Positions 8,305-17,281 of a stretch of DNA of 64,000 nucleotides are shown here, one piece after another. The stretch covers positions 1-64,000 of the forward strand of contig JAMFSY010000003.1 in NCBI GenBank assembly GCA_026225555.1, read 5' to 3'. Positions within the stretch are counted from its first letter, which is position 1. Each line of letters begins with the position of its first letter. The notes under the pieces were generated by a model. That model was not told the origin of the DNA. It ran no database searches and saw only the letters and a program-made list of their open reading frames with translations. A program made the translations under genes and the position numbers. Source of the stretch: Methylacidiphilales bacterium (lineage in GTDB: Bacteria; Verrucomicrobiota; Verrucomicrobiia; Methylacidiphilales; UBA1321).

Positions 8305-11300
8305 TCAGGGAGCAAACTGACGGTTGGAGATGACGCGCCACTTGTAAAAAGTGTCCAGAGTGGGAAGGCTGCCCATGGCCGCGCCACCCGCCGCGTAATC
8401 GGGAATATTCGTGTTGGTGGCGTTGATGAACCGCTCGATGATGGCGGAGCCCCGGTACTCTCCGGTGATGGCATCCCTGCCCTCCGTCCAGGTTCCCACC
8501 GCGCTGCCCGGGATTTTTTTCAGGGCCTGCGCGAGGAAGTGAACGGTGAACGTATTCGATTTCGTCGTCAGCCGGGGATAGAGCGTGGTGTAGATTTTTT
8601 CGCGCAAGTTCTCCGCCGTGGCGGCGTTCGTGGTCCAGAAGGTACTCATGCTCGACACCGTTTGGCCCTGCGGGATGATATCCATGTCGCAAATCTCACT
8701 GGCTGATTTGAAGATGTCGCCGCTGGAGAATTTCGTATCGAATTGGGAAAGCGTCGTATTGCTATCGATCGGCAAGCGGAATTTATCCGCGGAGGGCGTG
8801 CCCGAGTTGGATTTGTAGGTATTATTATTCACGTCTGCATTGGGCACCGCCGCGACCATCTCGGACTTGAACAAGGCCTGCAATCCAGTCGACCGCTTGA
8901 TGTAAGTAAAGGGCAGGATCTGGTAGTTCATGTTGATCTTCCCAGCCGTGGAAAACCGGTCGCTGATCGCGTAAGGCTCCACTACCGGCATCCAGAATAG
9001 ATCCATGAACAGATGATCCTCGGGACTGGTCGCGCCGAAATGGCCCAGCTGGTGCCGGAAAAGCAGAGTCTGCCAGGGAACCCCCTTCACCACGCCGGTG
9101 GGCAGTGATCCGAACATGCCCGGCGACGGAATCTCGCGGTTGGGCGAAAAGAAAGTCGAAGTACTTTCAAGATGACTGCTATAAAAATAAGGAGTCGTGC
9201 CGGCGGCGGGCCTGCTGCCCTCATCCGGTTTATTGATAAAAGGCCCGTCGATGAAGTGGGGCAGATAATCGTCGAAATCGCCCGTGATTTGCGGAGAGAG
9301 GATTGGGTCGCCCGCGACGTTGGAAGGAATGTCGGGATAGATGATGCCGGGGCTATACGTAAGGGCGCTGTTATACCTTCCACCCGTGTCAAATCCCGGA
9401 TCGAGATACTGTGTGTCGCTCGCGTTGGTCAGGTTCGAGGCCATCGATTTTGTACCATAGTAGCGATGGGGGAAAAAGGCGGCACCGGGAACAGTCGGCG
9501 AGGCAGTCGTCCCTGACGCCGCCGGAACCACATTGGTACCTGCCACCAACCGGAAATCGCCATGGGCGGGCAGCACCGTCTGCAAGACATCGGGGCCCGG
9601 AAGCAGAAATGTGCCCGAACGGGGGGACGAATCATACGATTGGGCAATATAATTCAGGCGCCCCGGAGATCCGGCCACGGATCCCTTTGCGGAGAAGCTC
9701 CACCAATTTTGTGGCGTGGTTGCGGTGGAGTCCGTACTCATGGCCGCCGTCGTGGTTGTGACCAGGGAGGGAACGGCGAAAGTACTGGAGGGAAATTTCA
9801 GGTTGATGGTTTGAATTAAATTCGCCGGCGTCAGCCCGCTGGTCGCGCCCGAGTAAATCTTGACCGTAACCGTCCCTCCCGTGAACGCCATCGTGCTACC
9901 AGCGGGAGCCGTGATGATCCCCGGTGTCCCGATAAAGGGATAGAATCCCTTGATGTAGGCATTCAGGGCATCAGCCGGAATATTCCCCCGAGCGGGCGAT
10001 CCTTGCTGATATCCAAAATATTTCCAGTTCGGATTGCCTCCGCCAGAAAAACCCCCGAAGGCACTGCCCGGATAGTACGTGTACGAGCCCGAGTCGGTGT
10101 CCAAGACTTGGGAAAAAAGAGACACTGTCGATCCGCCGCAGGTAACGCTCAACTGATTCAAGCCGGAGACCTGAATCTGCATGTTCATTCCAATATCGGT
10201 GAAGCCGGCCATGACGGAAAAGAATTCAGGAATGAAGATGGCCTGGATATATTTTTGATTGGGCTTGAGAGCCACTCCGCCGAGGACAAGATTGGCCGGT
10301 ATGGTTACGTTCGTGGCACCTACCGGCACCACTTTGGCAGTGGGATTATTGCTGTTGAAACCGACATCGTTCACCGTCCCCGGGGCGGGATCATTGCCAT
10401 CCGCATTACAAATGAACCCGATTCCCGCAGAGGAGAGCGTATAGTCCCGCCCAAATCCCTGGGTCGTGATGGAACTGCCCGGAGGCGTGTAATGAGTGGC
10501 GGCGACAAATCCGTGCCCCGCCGGAGGAAAGGAGCCTACTGCCGTCGGCGTGGGCGGGGTAAACTGATCGCCGGCGGTGAGACTGACATCGGAGAGATTG
10601 GTCGAGCGGATGTAGTCGAACATTTCCGTCAGGATCTGGTTGCGGTCGTCACTGTATTTGGAGAGAAAATTCCCACCGAATCCGGGGATCGCCTGCCCGG
10701 TCAGATATTGGAGATAGCTGTAAAGTTGAACATTACGCGGGATGGCGATGTCGTTGGTGGGGCTGGTCGAGTCGTGGCGCTGAAAGTAGTAGGGATAATA
10801 GGAGCCCGCCTTGGTGGTGTCGCCGACGGTGGAGCAAAAGGCGATCAGACGGTCGAAGGCCGTGGTGTAGGGACTGGTCGGGTTCGTCTTCGGATCGTAG
10901 GTGGAGTCGATGGGCCAGCAGGCGATGCGCGGCAGGTTAAAGAGATTGGTCTCGGGCGCGCGGCTATGGGCGGTGAGAAAGAATTTCGCCTGCTGAAGCT
11001 GCGTCTTCGTCAGGCCGGTGTTCGCGCCGCGGGCGGGGTTGAAGATCAGCTCCTCGATATTGGCATAGAGCCGGTCGGAGTCGGGAGTGAGGATGCCCCC
11101 CGCCATCACCGTGCCTTCGGTTGATCCGCCACCGATGATGCGAGGCACGATCGAGTAGATGGCGTCGTATTGACTCTGCGTGAGAGGAGCGGGAGTGGTC
11201 GCCCCCGAGTTAAGCGGAGAGGTATTGGGAAAAAGCACGTTCGAAAGACAGACCATGGCCGGATGCCCCGGATAGCGCTGAAATTCATTTTGCGCTGGCT

Positions 11301-12039
11301 GGAAATTGGCGAAGGCTTGTTCCTGCGCCGTCTGCGCCCGCGGCACGTCCCAGTAAGTTCCTTCGCTGGCGGTATTGATGTTCACCTTGCAGGATTCGTC
11401 ATCCGTCCAGAAAGCCACGCGGCCCACAATGGGATTCGCGGATGTCTCGGCCACCGTGGCCGTATTACCACTGCCGGTCGATGCGACCAGGCTGCCATCC
11501 TGCAAGACATAGAGCCACTGCACCGGCATGGGCGCTCCCTGATTCGCAGTGGCACCCGGCGCAGCCGTGATGGAGAAACCGTCGGCGGTCGCACTCGGAT
11601 CGAGGATGGGATAAATATTGGTCCCGTTGACCTCCACGGGCGCGTTGAGATCCGTCCACGTCGCGGGAGAGGCCGCCCAATTCGCGGGCGGCGCATCGAC
11701 GGGAAGGCTGAACGTGCTGGAAATCATGTTCGGCGCCGAATAAAGCTTGTAGGCGTTGATGAGCGCCCCGCCGGAATCGAACGTCCGCACCATGCCCGGC
11801 TGCGAGGCCCAGGCGACGTTGGAACCCTGGGTCGTGGCCACGTTGATTTGTCCCTGGACCACACTCACCGCCGTGTCCGCCAATTGCCGCGCGAAGACGG
11901 AGGACTTGTAACTGGACGCCGCCGTCCGCTCGGTGGCGGCGCTGAGAAGAAAACCGATGACCAGCGCGACGAGCAGGACAAGAATGCCGAGGACGATGAC
12001 GAGGGCGAAGCCGGAGCGGGAATGGCGGGGCGGGATCAT
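8305..12039 (-). CDS. Verru_Chthon cassette protein A
   Basis: Very large pseudopilin-like protein (1244 aa). A type IV pilin-like N-terminus (SGFALVIVLGILVLLVALV, residues 9-27) has G10 before the cleavage point but V instead of Glu at mature position 5, as in GspK/PilX-type tip pseudopilins. The remainder is a long Ser/Thr/Pro/Asn-rich exoplasmic domain with no enzyme motif I recognise. Organisation and size match the Verru_Chthon cassette A family, known from Verrucomicrobium and Chthoniobacter. The start overlaps the stop of gene D by 4 nt (ATGA). Possibly the tip or a scaffold of a type II secretion-like pseudopilus; this role is inferred. Confidence 0.85.
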   Translation of the reverse strand: MIPPRHSRSGFALVIVLGILVLLVALVIGFLLSAATERTAASSYKSSVFARQLADTAVSVVQGQINVATTQGSNVAWASQPGMVRTFDSGGALINAYKLYSAPNMISSTFSLPVDAPPANWAASPATWTDLNAPVEVNGTNIYPILDPSATADGFSITAAPGATANQGAPMPVQWLYVLQDGSLVASTGSGNTATVAETSANPIVGRVAFWTDDESCKVNINTASEGTYWDVPRAQTAQEQAFANFQPAQNEFQRYPGHPAMVCLSNVLFPNTSPLNSGATTPAPLTQSQYDAIYSIVPRIIGGGSTEGTVMAGGILTPDSDRLYANIEELIFNPARGANTGLTKTQLQQAKFFLTAHSRAPETNLFNLPRIACWPIDSTYDPKTNPTSPYTTAFDRLIAFCSTVGDTTKAGSYYPYYFQRHDSTSPTNDIAIPRNVQLYSYLQYLTGQAIPGFGGNFLSKYSDDRNQILTEMFDYIRSTNLSDVSLTAGDQFTPPTPTAVGSFPPAGHGFVAATHYTPPGSSITTQGFGRDYTLSSAGIGFICNADGNDPAPGTVNDVGFNSNNPTAKVVPVGATNVTIPANLVLGGVALKPNQKYIQAIFIPEFFSVMAGFTDIGMNMQIQVSGLNQLSVTCGGSTVSLFSQVLDTDSGSYTYYPGSAFGGFSGGGNPNWKYFGYQQGSPARGNIPADALNAYIKGFYPFIGTPGIITAPAGSTMAFTGGTVTVKIYSGATSGLTPANLIQTINLKFPSSTFAVPSLVTTTTAAMSTDSTATTPQNWWSFSAKGSVAGSPGRLNYIAQSYDSSPRSGTFLLPGPDVLQTVLPAHGDFRLVAGTNVVPAASGTTASPTVPGAAFFPHRYYGTKSMASNLTNASDTQYLDPGFDTGGRYNSALTYSPGIIYPDIPSNVAGDPILSPQITGDFDDYLPHFIDGPFINKPDEGSRPAAGTTPYFYSSHLESTSTFFSPNREIPSPGMFGSLPTGVVKGVPWQTLLFRHQLGHFGATSPEDHLFMDLFWMPVVEPYAISDRFSTAGKINMNYQILPFTYIKRSTGLQALFKSEMVAAVPNADVNNNTYKSNSGTPSADKFRLPIDSNTTLSQFDTKFSSGDIFKSASEICDMDIIPQGQTVSSMSTFWTTNAATAENLREKIYTTLYPRLTTKSNTFTVHFLAQALKKIPGSAVGTWTEGRDAITGEYRGSAIIERFINATNTNIPDYAAGGAAMGSLPTLDTFYKWRVISNRQFAP

Positions 12040-12644
12040 GGCCGATAAACGATCACTTTGCCGGTGACGGAATTGATTTGAATCGTGTAGTAGTTCGCGG
12101 GAGGACTTCCCGCCGCCTTCACGCCTTGCAGCGTGAGGAAGTTATCGGAATCGGAGACGACACTCTCGGGCGAGCCGTCCGCCCGGAAGCTGAACCCACG
12201 GTACGCGACGTTTCCGAAGCTGGTGACCGTCGACGTCCCTGTCATCGACGCGTCGGCGTTGAGCAGCGGCGATAAGGACGTGCTGTCGGGATCGGAGATG
12301 ATAATGCCCGCCGGCAAGGTAATCACTTTGCCGACGGCGACATAGCTCGCGCCGGTGGCCGTCTGCTCGACCCGCCAGACCTGCAGGCCGGTCCAACCGG
12401 TGGTGGAGCCGTTGACCAGATGATAGAAGCGGACATCCACTTCGCGGTTCTTCGTCACCGCCTCCTGACGGGCGATCCGTATCTGGTCGCCGACCAACTC
12501 CCCCGCGCGGTTGATGTTCGTGCCGTTGAGAACGGTGTTGACTGCGGGAATCGTCATTGCCGCCAGCAGCGATACGATCGCGACCACCACCAACATTTCA
12601 ACCAAGGTGAAGCCGCGGCGTGAGAAGTTATTCATTTGGTCCAT
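12036..12644 (-). CDS. Verru_Chthon cassette protein D (GspH-like pseudopilin)
   Basis: 202 aa. A canonical prepilin signal RRG|FTLVEMLVVVAIVSLLAAM (from residue 9) has Gly at -1 and Glu at +5, followed by a GspH-like minor pseudopilin body (IRIARQEAVTKNREVDVRFY, near residue 66). It overlaps the 3' end of gene C by 13 nt and the 5' end of gene A by 4 nt, indicating tight translational coupling. An inner-membrane prepilin peptidase is required but not encoded here. Confidence 0.87.
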   Translation of the reverse strand: MDQMNNFSRRGFTLVEMLVVVAIVSLLAAMTIPAVNTVLNGTNINRAGELVGDQIRIARQEAVTKNREVDVRFYHLVNGSTTGWTGLQVWRVEQTATGASYVAVGKVITLPAGIIISDPDSTSLSPLLNADASMTGTSTVTSFGNVAYRGFSFRADGSPESVVSDSDNFLTLQGVKAAGSPPANYYTIQINSVTGKVIVYRP

Positions 12645-13606
12645 TTCGATTCGCGGATGGGTACGGCACTGGAGAAGACCGTGTACCGGATATGGGCCCG
12701 ATCCAGGTCGGACTCCAGGCCACTGAGGTCGGTGTCATAATTGACGGTGCTGGTGAAGCGCCCTCCGGTCGTGAGCGCCGAGCTGATGACCGAAGGCGGA
12801 GTGGAACCATTGTCCAGCCGCTTCGCGGCGGTCTCGTCGATGGCGACCATGGTCACCTGCACGAAGGGAGGCATCTGGTTGGCCGTCGCCGGTTGCGGCG
12901 TCGCCGTCGCGTTGGTGGTCGAGTCGTAGGTGTAATTGGGGTTGATGTCCATCGGCGTGGCACTGGGATCCTGCGGGCGGACCAGCAGCGTGATGATATT
13001 GTCGGCCACGGGCCGCGCCTGGGCGGTGAAGCTGGAGAACCAGCCCGCGTTGCCCGCCGCCAGGGTGTAGATCGTGTCGGCCTCCGAGGGGACCAGCAAT
13101 TGCATCAGGCGGTAGCGGTAAGGATTGTCCGTCGTCACGACGTGGGAGGGAATCGTGTTGTTGGTCGTGAAACTCACGTAGTAGCCGCACGTGTTCATCA
13201 CCGAATCCAATCCACTGTCCAGGGTCGTGTTAGTCGCGTAGCCGAGCGGCGCCTGAAAGAACACAGCATCCCCGCAACCCGCCATTCCCGGCATGGTGCC
13301 CGCCCCGGCGGGACCGCTGATGAAGGCCAGCTCCGATTTCCGCAGGTAATACTGGGGATTGGTGGAATTATCGTAATCGAGATAGGTGTTCAACGTCGCC
13401 TGGCTCAGGTTGCGGGTGAGAAGATCGAAGCCGATCCGGGCGGATTGAAAGGCCTCGATCTTGCCGGTCGAACTCTTCCAGATGCTCGAGGCTTGGCCGG
13501 TGATGGAAACGACCATCACGAGAATTATCGTGAGCACCGCGACCGCCGTGAGCAGCTCCACGAGGGTGAACGACGAGACCCGGCTGGGATGGGGATGAAG
13601 GGCCAT
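12632..13606 (-). CDS. Verru_Chthon cassette protein C (GspJ-like pseudopilin)
   Basis: 324 aa. N-terminal methylation-type segment S|FTLVELLTAVAVLTIILVM (from residue 12): Glu at +5 is kept but the usual -1 Gly is Ser. The body has SARIGFDLLTRNLSQATLNT (~55-74), typical of GspJ-like pseudopilins, and a C-terminal half rich in Thr/Asn/Asp. It starts 2 bp after gene B ends and overlaps gene D. Assigned to family C by order and N-terminal type. Confidence 0.83.
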   Translation of the reverse strand: MALHPHPSRVSSFTLVELLTAVAVLTIILVMVVSITGQASSIWKSSTGKIEAFQSARIGFDLLTRNLSQATLNTYLDYDNSTNPQYYLRKSELAFISGPAGAGTMPGMAGCGDAVFFQAPLGYATNTTLDSGLDSVMNTCGYYVSFTTNNTIPSHVVTTDNPYRYRLMQLLVPSEADTIYTLAAGNAGWFSSFTAQARPVADNIITLLVRPQDPSATPMDINPNYTYDSTTNATATPQPATANQMPPFVQVTMVAIDETAAKRLDNGSTPPSVISSALTTGGRFTSTVNYDTDLSGLESDLDRAHIRYTVFSSAVPIRESKWTK

Positions 13607-13608
13607 GG

Positions 13609-14091
13609 TCAGCTACCTGAATTAGGTACCTCGATGTTGAAAATATTCGTCGTCTGGCTCTTCGCCGTGGCGCTCGGCGCACTGATGATCTGGAGTTGGA
13701 TATCCACCAGGCTGCTTGAGATAGCCGAGACGGTCGCCCCCGGATAAGCGGAATTGGTCACCGTCGTGGTGGCCCAGTAACGGGTGGTGGCCGGTGCCGA
13801 CATCGGTGTATTGGTCAAAAAGGAGCCCTCGTCGTCATAGAAGTAGGTCTTTCCCGAAAAGGTGGTGCCGAGCTGGCTGAAAGGCGTCAGCAGGATTTGG
13901 CCGGTCAACTGGCGGGTGATCTGGCTTTCCTTGGTATCGTCCATCGCCAGCCGCATCGTCCCCAAACCGGTGGACATCAGCGCCATGACCGTCAGCAGGA
14001 CAAAGGAAATGATACCCAGGGCAAGGACCACTTCCACGAGACTGAAGGCGCGAGCCGCCCGATCGGCTCTCGATTTCAGGTCTCGCTCCAT
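13609..14091 (-). CDS. Verru_Chthon cassette protein B (GspI-like pseudopilin)
   Basis: 160 aa, first gene of the B-C-D-A cassette. Basic N-terminus, then RA|FSLVEVVLALGIISFVLLT (~14-33): +5 Glu is present, but -1 is Ala rather than Gly. The body is short, as in GspI/PilV pseudopilins. The start at 14091 has no clear Shine-Dalgarno. Upstream, on the minus strand, ATCTATATAGGAG sits close to the gene and could contain a -10 element. Confidence 0.82.
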   Translation of the reverse strand: MERDLKSRADRAARAFSLVEVVLALGIISFVLLTVMALMSTGLGTMRLAMDDTKESQITRQLTGQILLTPFSQLGTTFSGKTYFYDDEGSFLTNTPMSAPATTRYWATTTVTNSAYPGATVSAISSSLVDIQLQIISAPSATAKSQTTNIFNIEVPNSGS

Positions 14092-14868
14092 CAGGGAGGG
14101 AGGGTGAAGAGCAAAAAGGGTCAGAAAATTAATCTCCTATATAGATCACACGTGTAACCTAGAAATTGGAGTGATCGAATCTCAGCCAAGTCCCAGATGC
14201 CCGACCACACCACAATTCTCTCAGGAAAAAAAAGCGACATTTGAGGAAGCGAAGACGGCATATAAAAGAGAGGTGGACTTGCCAATCTGCCCTATATCAA
14301 CGTCTATTCGAGGACAGAAATCGCTCGGGAATTATGTCACGTGGAATTTACGTTGTCAATCCAGTATTGAGGTGTTTTCACTCGATCACTCATTCTGAAT
14401 GAGCTTTTTCATTCTGCTATAGCACAACAGAAGCACCTCATTCCCAACCAACATCCCTTCTCTAAACCCCGATTCGAAGGCGGCGTTGCTGTGATGGGTG
14501 ACTTTGCGCTCATTTTTAAGCAAATTCGCTGCTTTTACTTTTGGCAGGAGACATCGCGCCATCCAGAATGGCAAACAAGTTAATGACGATGGCACGGGCC
14601 CAGTTCGCCCGGAACCAATGACGCGGCACGAATCGGCTTCATTTGCTCGATCTATCACTTCTCCCCCGCCCATTCGCCGGATGGCGGCAAAAATCTTTGC
14701 CGTGCGGAATTTAATTTCCGGGGCACGAATCTGCATCAAGGCAGACGCGGTTTCACCCGATGCGTGAGGTCGCAATGGGCATTCTATCCCCCGATGTTAT
14801 TTTCCAGATGGCCAAGCCTGAAATTTTTCTGACATTCGCTGCTGCAATGCGTTATAGTCGTTCCTGCG
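14092..14868. other. 777-bp intergenic region between divergent units
   Basis: Separates the leftward pseudopilin cassette from the rightward GntR gene. The part to ~14400 is AT-rich and should hold the cassette promoter. A short palindrome CTCATTCTGAATGAG (14389-14403) is followed by T5. A 129-codon minus frame (14386-14775) and an 89-codon plus frame overlap each other and resemble no family; I do not call either a gene. Only the GntR promoter (14829-14858) is convincing. Confidence 0.5.
14829..14858 (+). promoter_or_regulatory. Promoter of the first GntR-SBP regulator
   Basis: CTGACA (14829-14834), 18-nt spacer, TATAGT (14853-14858): each hexamer matches the sigma70 consensus at 5 of 6 positions. 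The start site would fall near 14865, only a few bases before the ATG at 14869, predicting a leaderless or nearly leaderless mRNA. Confidence 0.5.
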
Positions 14869-16407
14869 ATGCTGGAAAAAAGTAAAGCGGAGAGAAAAGA
14901 GCTATCGGGCGACGAGGCCGTGACTGTTTCGAAACAGGACATCCTGGCCGTTCTTTCGACGAAAGCGAAGGACCTGGCGCACTTTGGCCCGACCGCCACC
15001 AAATATCCCACGCTTCGAAAGATCCTTTCGAGTGCGGCGCAGGAGCTTCCTCCCGACACACGACTCCCCGGCATTCGCGACTTGGCCCTGTGCATGGGCT
15101 CCTCTCTCGTCACTATCCAGAAGGCCGTCACCGAACTGATCCACGAAGGAGTTCTCTATAGCAAACCCCGCGCGGGGGTCTTCGTCCGGGACCAGGATGA
15201 TATCAGCGATCATCCGGCGGATTCGTTTCCAGGCTCCTCTCCGCAGGGGCCGGGACATCCCTTCCATTTCGGCTTCAGTTTTGGGACGGACAGCGCGAAG
15301 CCCCATCAGCAAAAATTCTGGATGGAACTGGCTGAACAATTTTGCCAGAAGCATCCGAACGCCTACCCGACCCTCCACTTCGGCGCCAATCCTCCGCAGC
15401 ATACACCGCCCTTGGACGTCTACGAATGTTACAACTGGAAGATCACGGAGAAAAACTATCCCGCCGAGGTGAACGATATTCTCGATATCGGCGGCATCAC
15501 GCGGGCAGCTCTGCCGGTTCCCACCACGCGCGAGGGCCAGCTTCCCCTTTATCACCGGACTTATTTTCTTTTCTATAATCCCGAGCTCCTAGCCCGCCTG
15601 GGCCTGCCGGTGCCGACGTATAAAACTTTCGCCGCTCAATCGGCGTACCTGGACCAAGTCGCGCCGGAACTCGCGCGTCAAGGCTTCGATCCGAAGCCGT
15701 TTTCCGTCCAGGAGCCCGTCACTCTCCTCGGCGGGCACATCAGTGATTTTCTGACCCTGTTCGACAAGGATGAGAAAAATCCGGTGCCCGGACCGGAGCT
15801 GCTCAAGGCCACGGAAGACCTGCTTTCCTTCGCCCGACGCTGTCAGCGCGCCTCCCATCACCACGACAAGCTGCGGATCATGCGCAAGGAATTCCGGAAG
15901 GGCCTTCTTCCCTTCTTCATGGGTTACAGCGTCGATTATTGGGAGTTTTCCCAGCTCAAGCTTCCCTTTTCGCTTGAGGCTTATCCGACTCTTTGCTGCG
16001 ACGATACGTTCTTTCTTTGGCCGCGGGTTGGCACCATCTCCCGCCACTCGGAGCAGCCGGTGGAAAGTCTTAACCTGCTCATGTTTCTTCTTCGGAAGGA
16101 AAGCCAGCAGCGCTTCATCGCCACCGGAAACTTTGGCGCGAACCTGGTCGATACCGAGCAGCCCAAAATGGCCGCGGACCCGGCCTGGGTGGCGGAGGTC
16201 TTGAAGAGATCCTCTCCCTTCGAACTCGCCAAGAACCGCTATTACATGGCGATCAATGTCTTTGGCGGGCAGGTGTGGCGGAGCTTGCTGGAGGGGATCA
16301 GCGCAGCCGAGGTTCTCAGTCATGCGATTCAGATGGGGCATTTTTACCTCGAACACCAGCGCCTCAATCCCAAAAACAACGCCCCGGCCGAGCAACTCCA
16401 GGCCTGA
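14869..16407 (+). CDS. GntR-type regulator fused to solute-binding-protein-like sensor (copy 1)
   Basis: 512 aa, no signal peptide, so a cytoplasmic one-component regulator. A GntR-type winged helix occupies ~46-106 (TRLPGIRDLAL, then VTIQKAVTEL, then VLYSKPRAGVFV). From ~130 the protein resembles ABC-transporter solute-binding proteins (SBP_bac_1/MalE type): KFWMELAEQFCQKHPN; then YHRTYFLFYNPELLARLGLP, matching the family 'yyNkdlf.kaGl' block; then ISRHSEQPVESLNLLMFLLR and a QRFIATGNFGANL region, matching 'iskkSknkeaAwkFlkfl...q'. AraR-type GntR proteins use a LacI-like sensor, which this does not resemble. A paralogue lies at 29782-31302. It likely senses a sugar and controls the secreted proteins downstream. 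The fold is read by eye. Confidence 0.8.
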   Translation: MLEKSKAERKELSGDEAVTVSKQDILAVLSTKAKDLAHFGPTATKYPTLRKILSSAAQELPPDTRLPGIRDLALCMGSSLVTIQKAVTELIHEGVLYSKPRAGVFVRDQDDISDHPADSFPGSSPQGPGHPFHFGFSFGTDSAKPHQQKFWMELAEQFCQKHPNAYPTLHFGANPPQHTPPLDVYECYNWKITEKNYPAEVNDILDIGGITRAALPVPTTREGQLPLYHRTYFLFYNPELLARLGLPVPTYKTFAAQSAYLDQVAPELARQGFDPKPFSVQEPVTLLGGHISDFLTLFDKDEKNPVPGPELLKATEDLLSFARRCQRASHHHDKLRIMRKEFRKGLLPFFMGYSVDYWEFSQLKLPFSLEAYPTLCCDDTFFLWPRVGTISRHSEQPVESLNLLMFLLRKESQQRFIATGNFGANLVDTEQPKMAADPAWVAEVLKRSSPFELAKNRYYMAINVFGGQVWRSLLEGISAAEVLSHAIQMGHFYLEHQRLNPKNNAPAEQLQA

Positions 16408-16683
16408 TAGCGCTGGAACAGCCTCCGTTCAGCCAGGCACATCAAGAGAGTCGTCTCGTGCGCGATTCCACACCTCGGCTTCCATTTGGAAATGCCATTA
16501 TCTTCTTAGCTGTTATATGTCAGTTGAGAGCTAGGTCTGATTTCCCAGACTCCATCTAGCTTAAGAGCTATACCGAGTTGACATCGAGCCTGTGAGTCGC
16601 CAGTGTCGCAAGGAAAGCGTTAGTCTATTATATAACAATAAACCCGCTCGAACGCGGAACTCACGGAGCGGAGAACATCGACG

Positions 16684-17265
16684 ATGAAGCGAATCACCCA
16701 AACCCTCTTCCTTTTAGCCCTGACCCTTTCCGGGCTGATTACCTTCGCACGGGCGCAGGAAAACTTAATCCCCAACGCCGACTTCTCCGATGGAAATGGC
16801 AAGCAGGTGAACAATTGGGAATTCTCGACCTGGATTGTGAACGATAATCCTCTCATCAAGGGGAAGGTCGATGGCTCGGTCAATACCGACACCGATGGTC
16901 ATCGTTATCTCTCGGTCACCTCTTCCGAATCCATCCACGCGGCCCAGATGTGGTGGCAGACCCATCCCATCATCTGCTCTCCCGGCGCGACCTATAACCT
17001 GAGCGTCATGACCAAGGGCACGCTGACCAGCGGAAGTGCGCATATGGTCGTCGCCCTGTTCTTCATGGATCAGGCGGGGAAGTGGCTGAACCTCCAGGAG
17101 ATCGCCCCGGTTCCCGACCTGTCGGATGCTTGGCAAAAAGTGGAAGGTTCCATCACCCTGCCCGAGAATGCCGAGAAAGTGGGCGTCCGCCTGGGACTGG
17201 TATTTTCAGATGGGCAGGCCACCGTCTTTTTCAAGGACCCGGCGCTTGTTCTCAAGACCAACTAA
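16684..17265 (+). CDS. Small secreted carbohydrate-binding-module-like protein
   Basis: 193 aa with signal peptide 1-24 (cleavage after ARA). The mature part begins QENLIPNADFSDGNGKQVNNW, cut here for length to its pattern: an N-terminal strand then NW, typical of CBM4/9/16-like galactose-binding jelly rolls. It continues with YNLSVMTKG, WQKVEGSITLPENA and ends with FFKDPAL. No catalytic motif is seen. It probably binds sugar in the periplasm or outside the cell. It is 276 bp after the GntR copy 1 gene and 16 bp before the large glycosidase, so it is likely co-transcribed with the latter. Confidence 0.7.
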   Translation: MKRITQTLFLLALTLSGLITFARAQENLIPNADFSDGNGKQVNNWEFSTWIVNDNPLIKGKVDGSVNTDTDGHRYLSVTSSESIHAAQMWWQTHPIICSPGATYNLSVMTKGTLTSGSAHMVVALFFMDQAGKWLNLQEIAPVPDLSDAWQKVEGSITLPENAEKVGVRLGLVFSDGQATVFFKDPALVLKTN

Positions 17266-17281
17266 ACTCATCCCCATTCTC

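Noticed and set aside
14386-14775. 129-codon minus frame in the large intergenic region
   Set aside because: Overlaps an equally unremarkable plus frame; no Shine-Dalgarno, signal peptide or recognised motif.
17126-17281. N-terminal extension of the large glycosidase
   Set aside because: It overlaps the preceding CBM-like gene in another frame; a signal peptide begins at ATG 17282.
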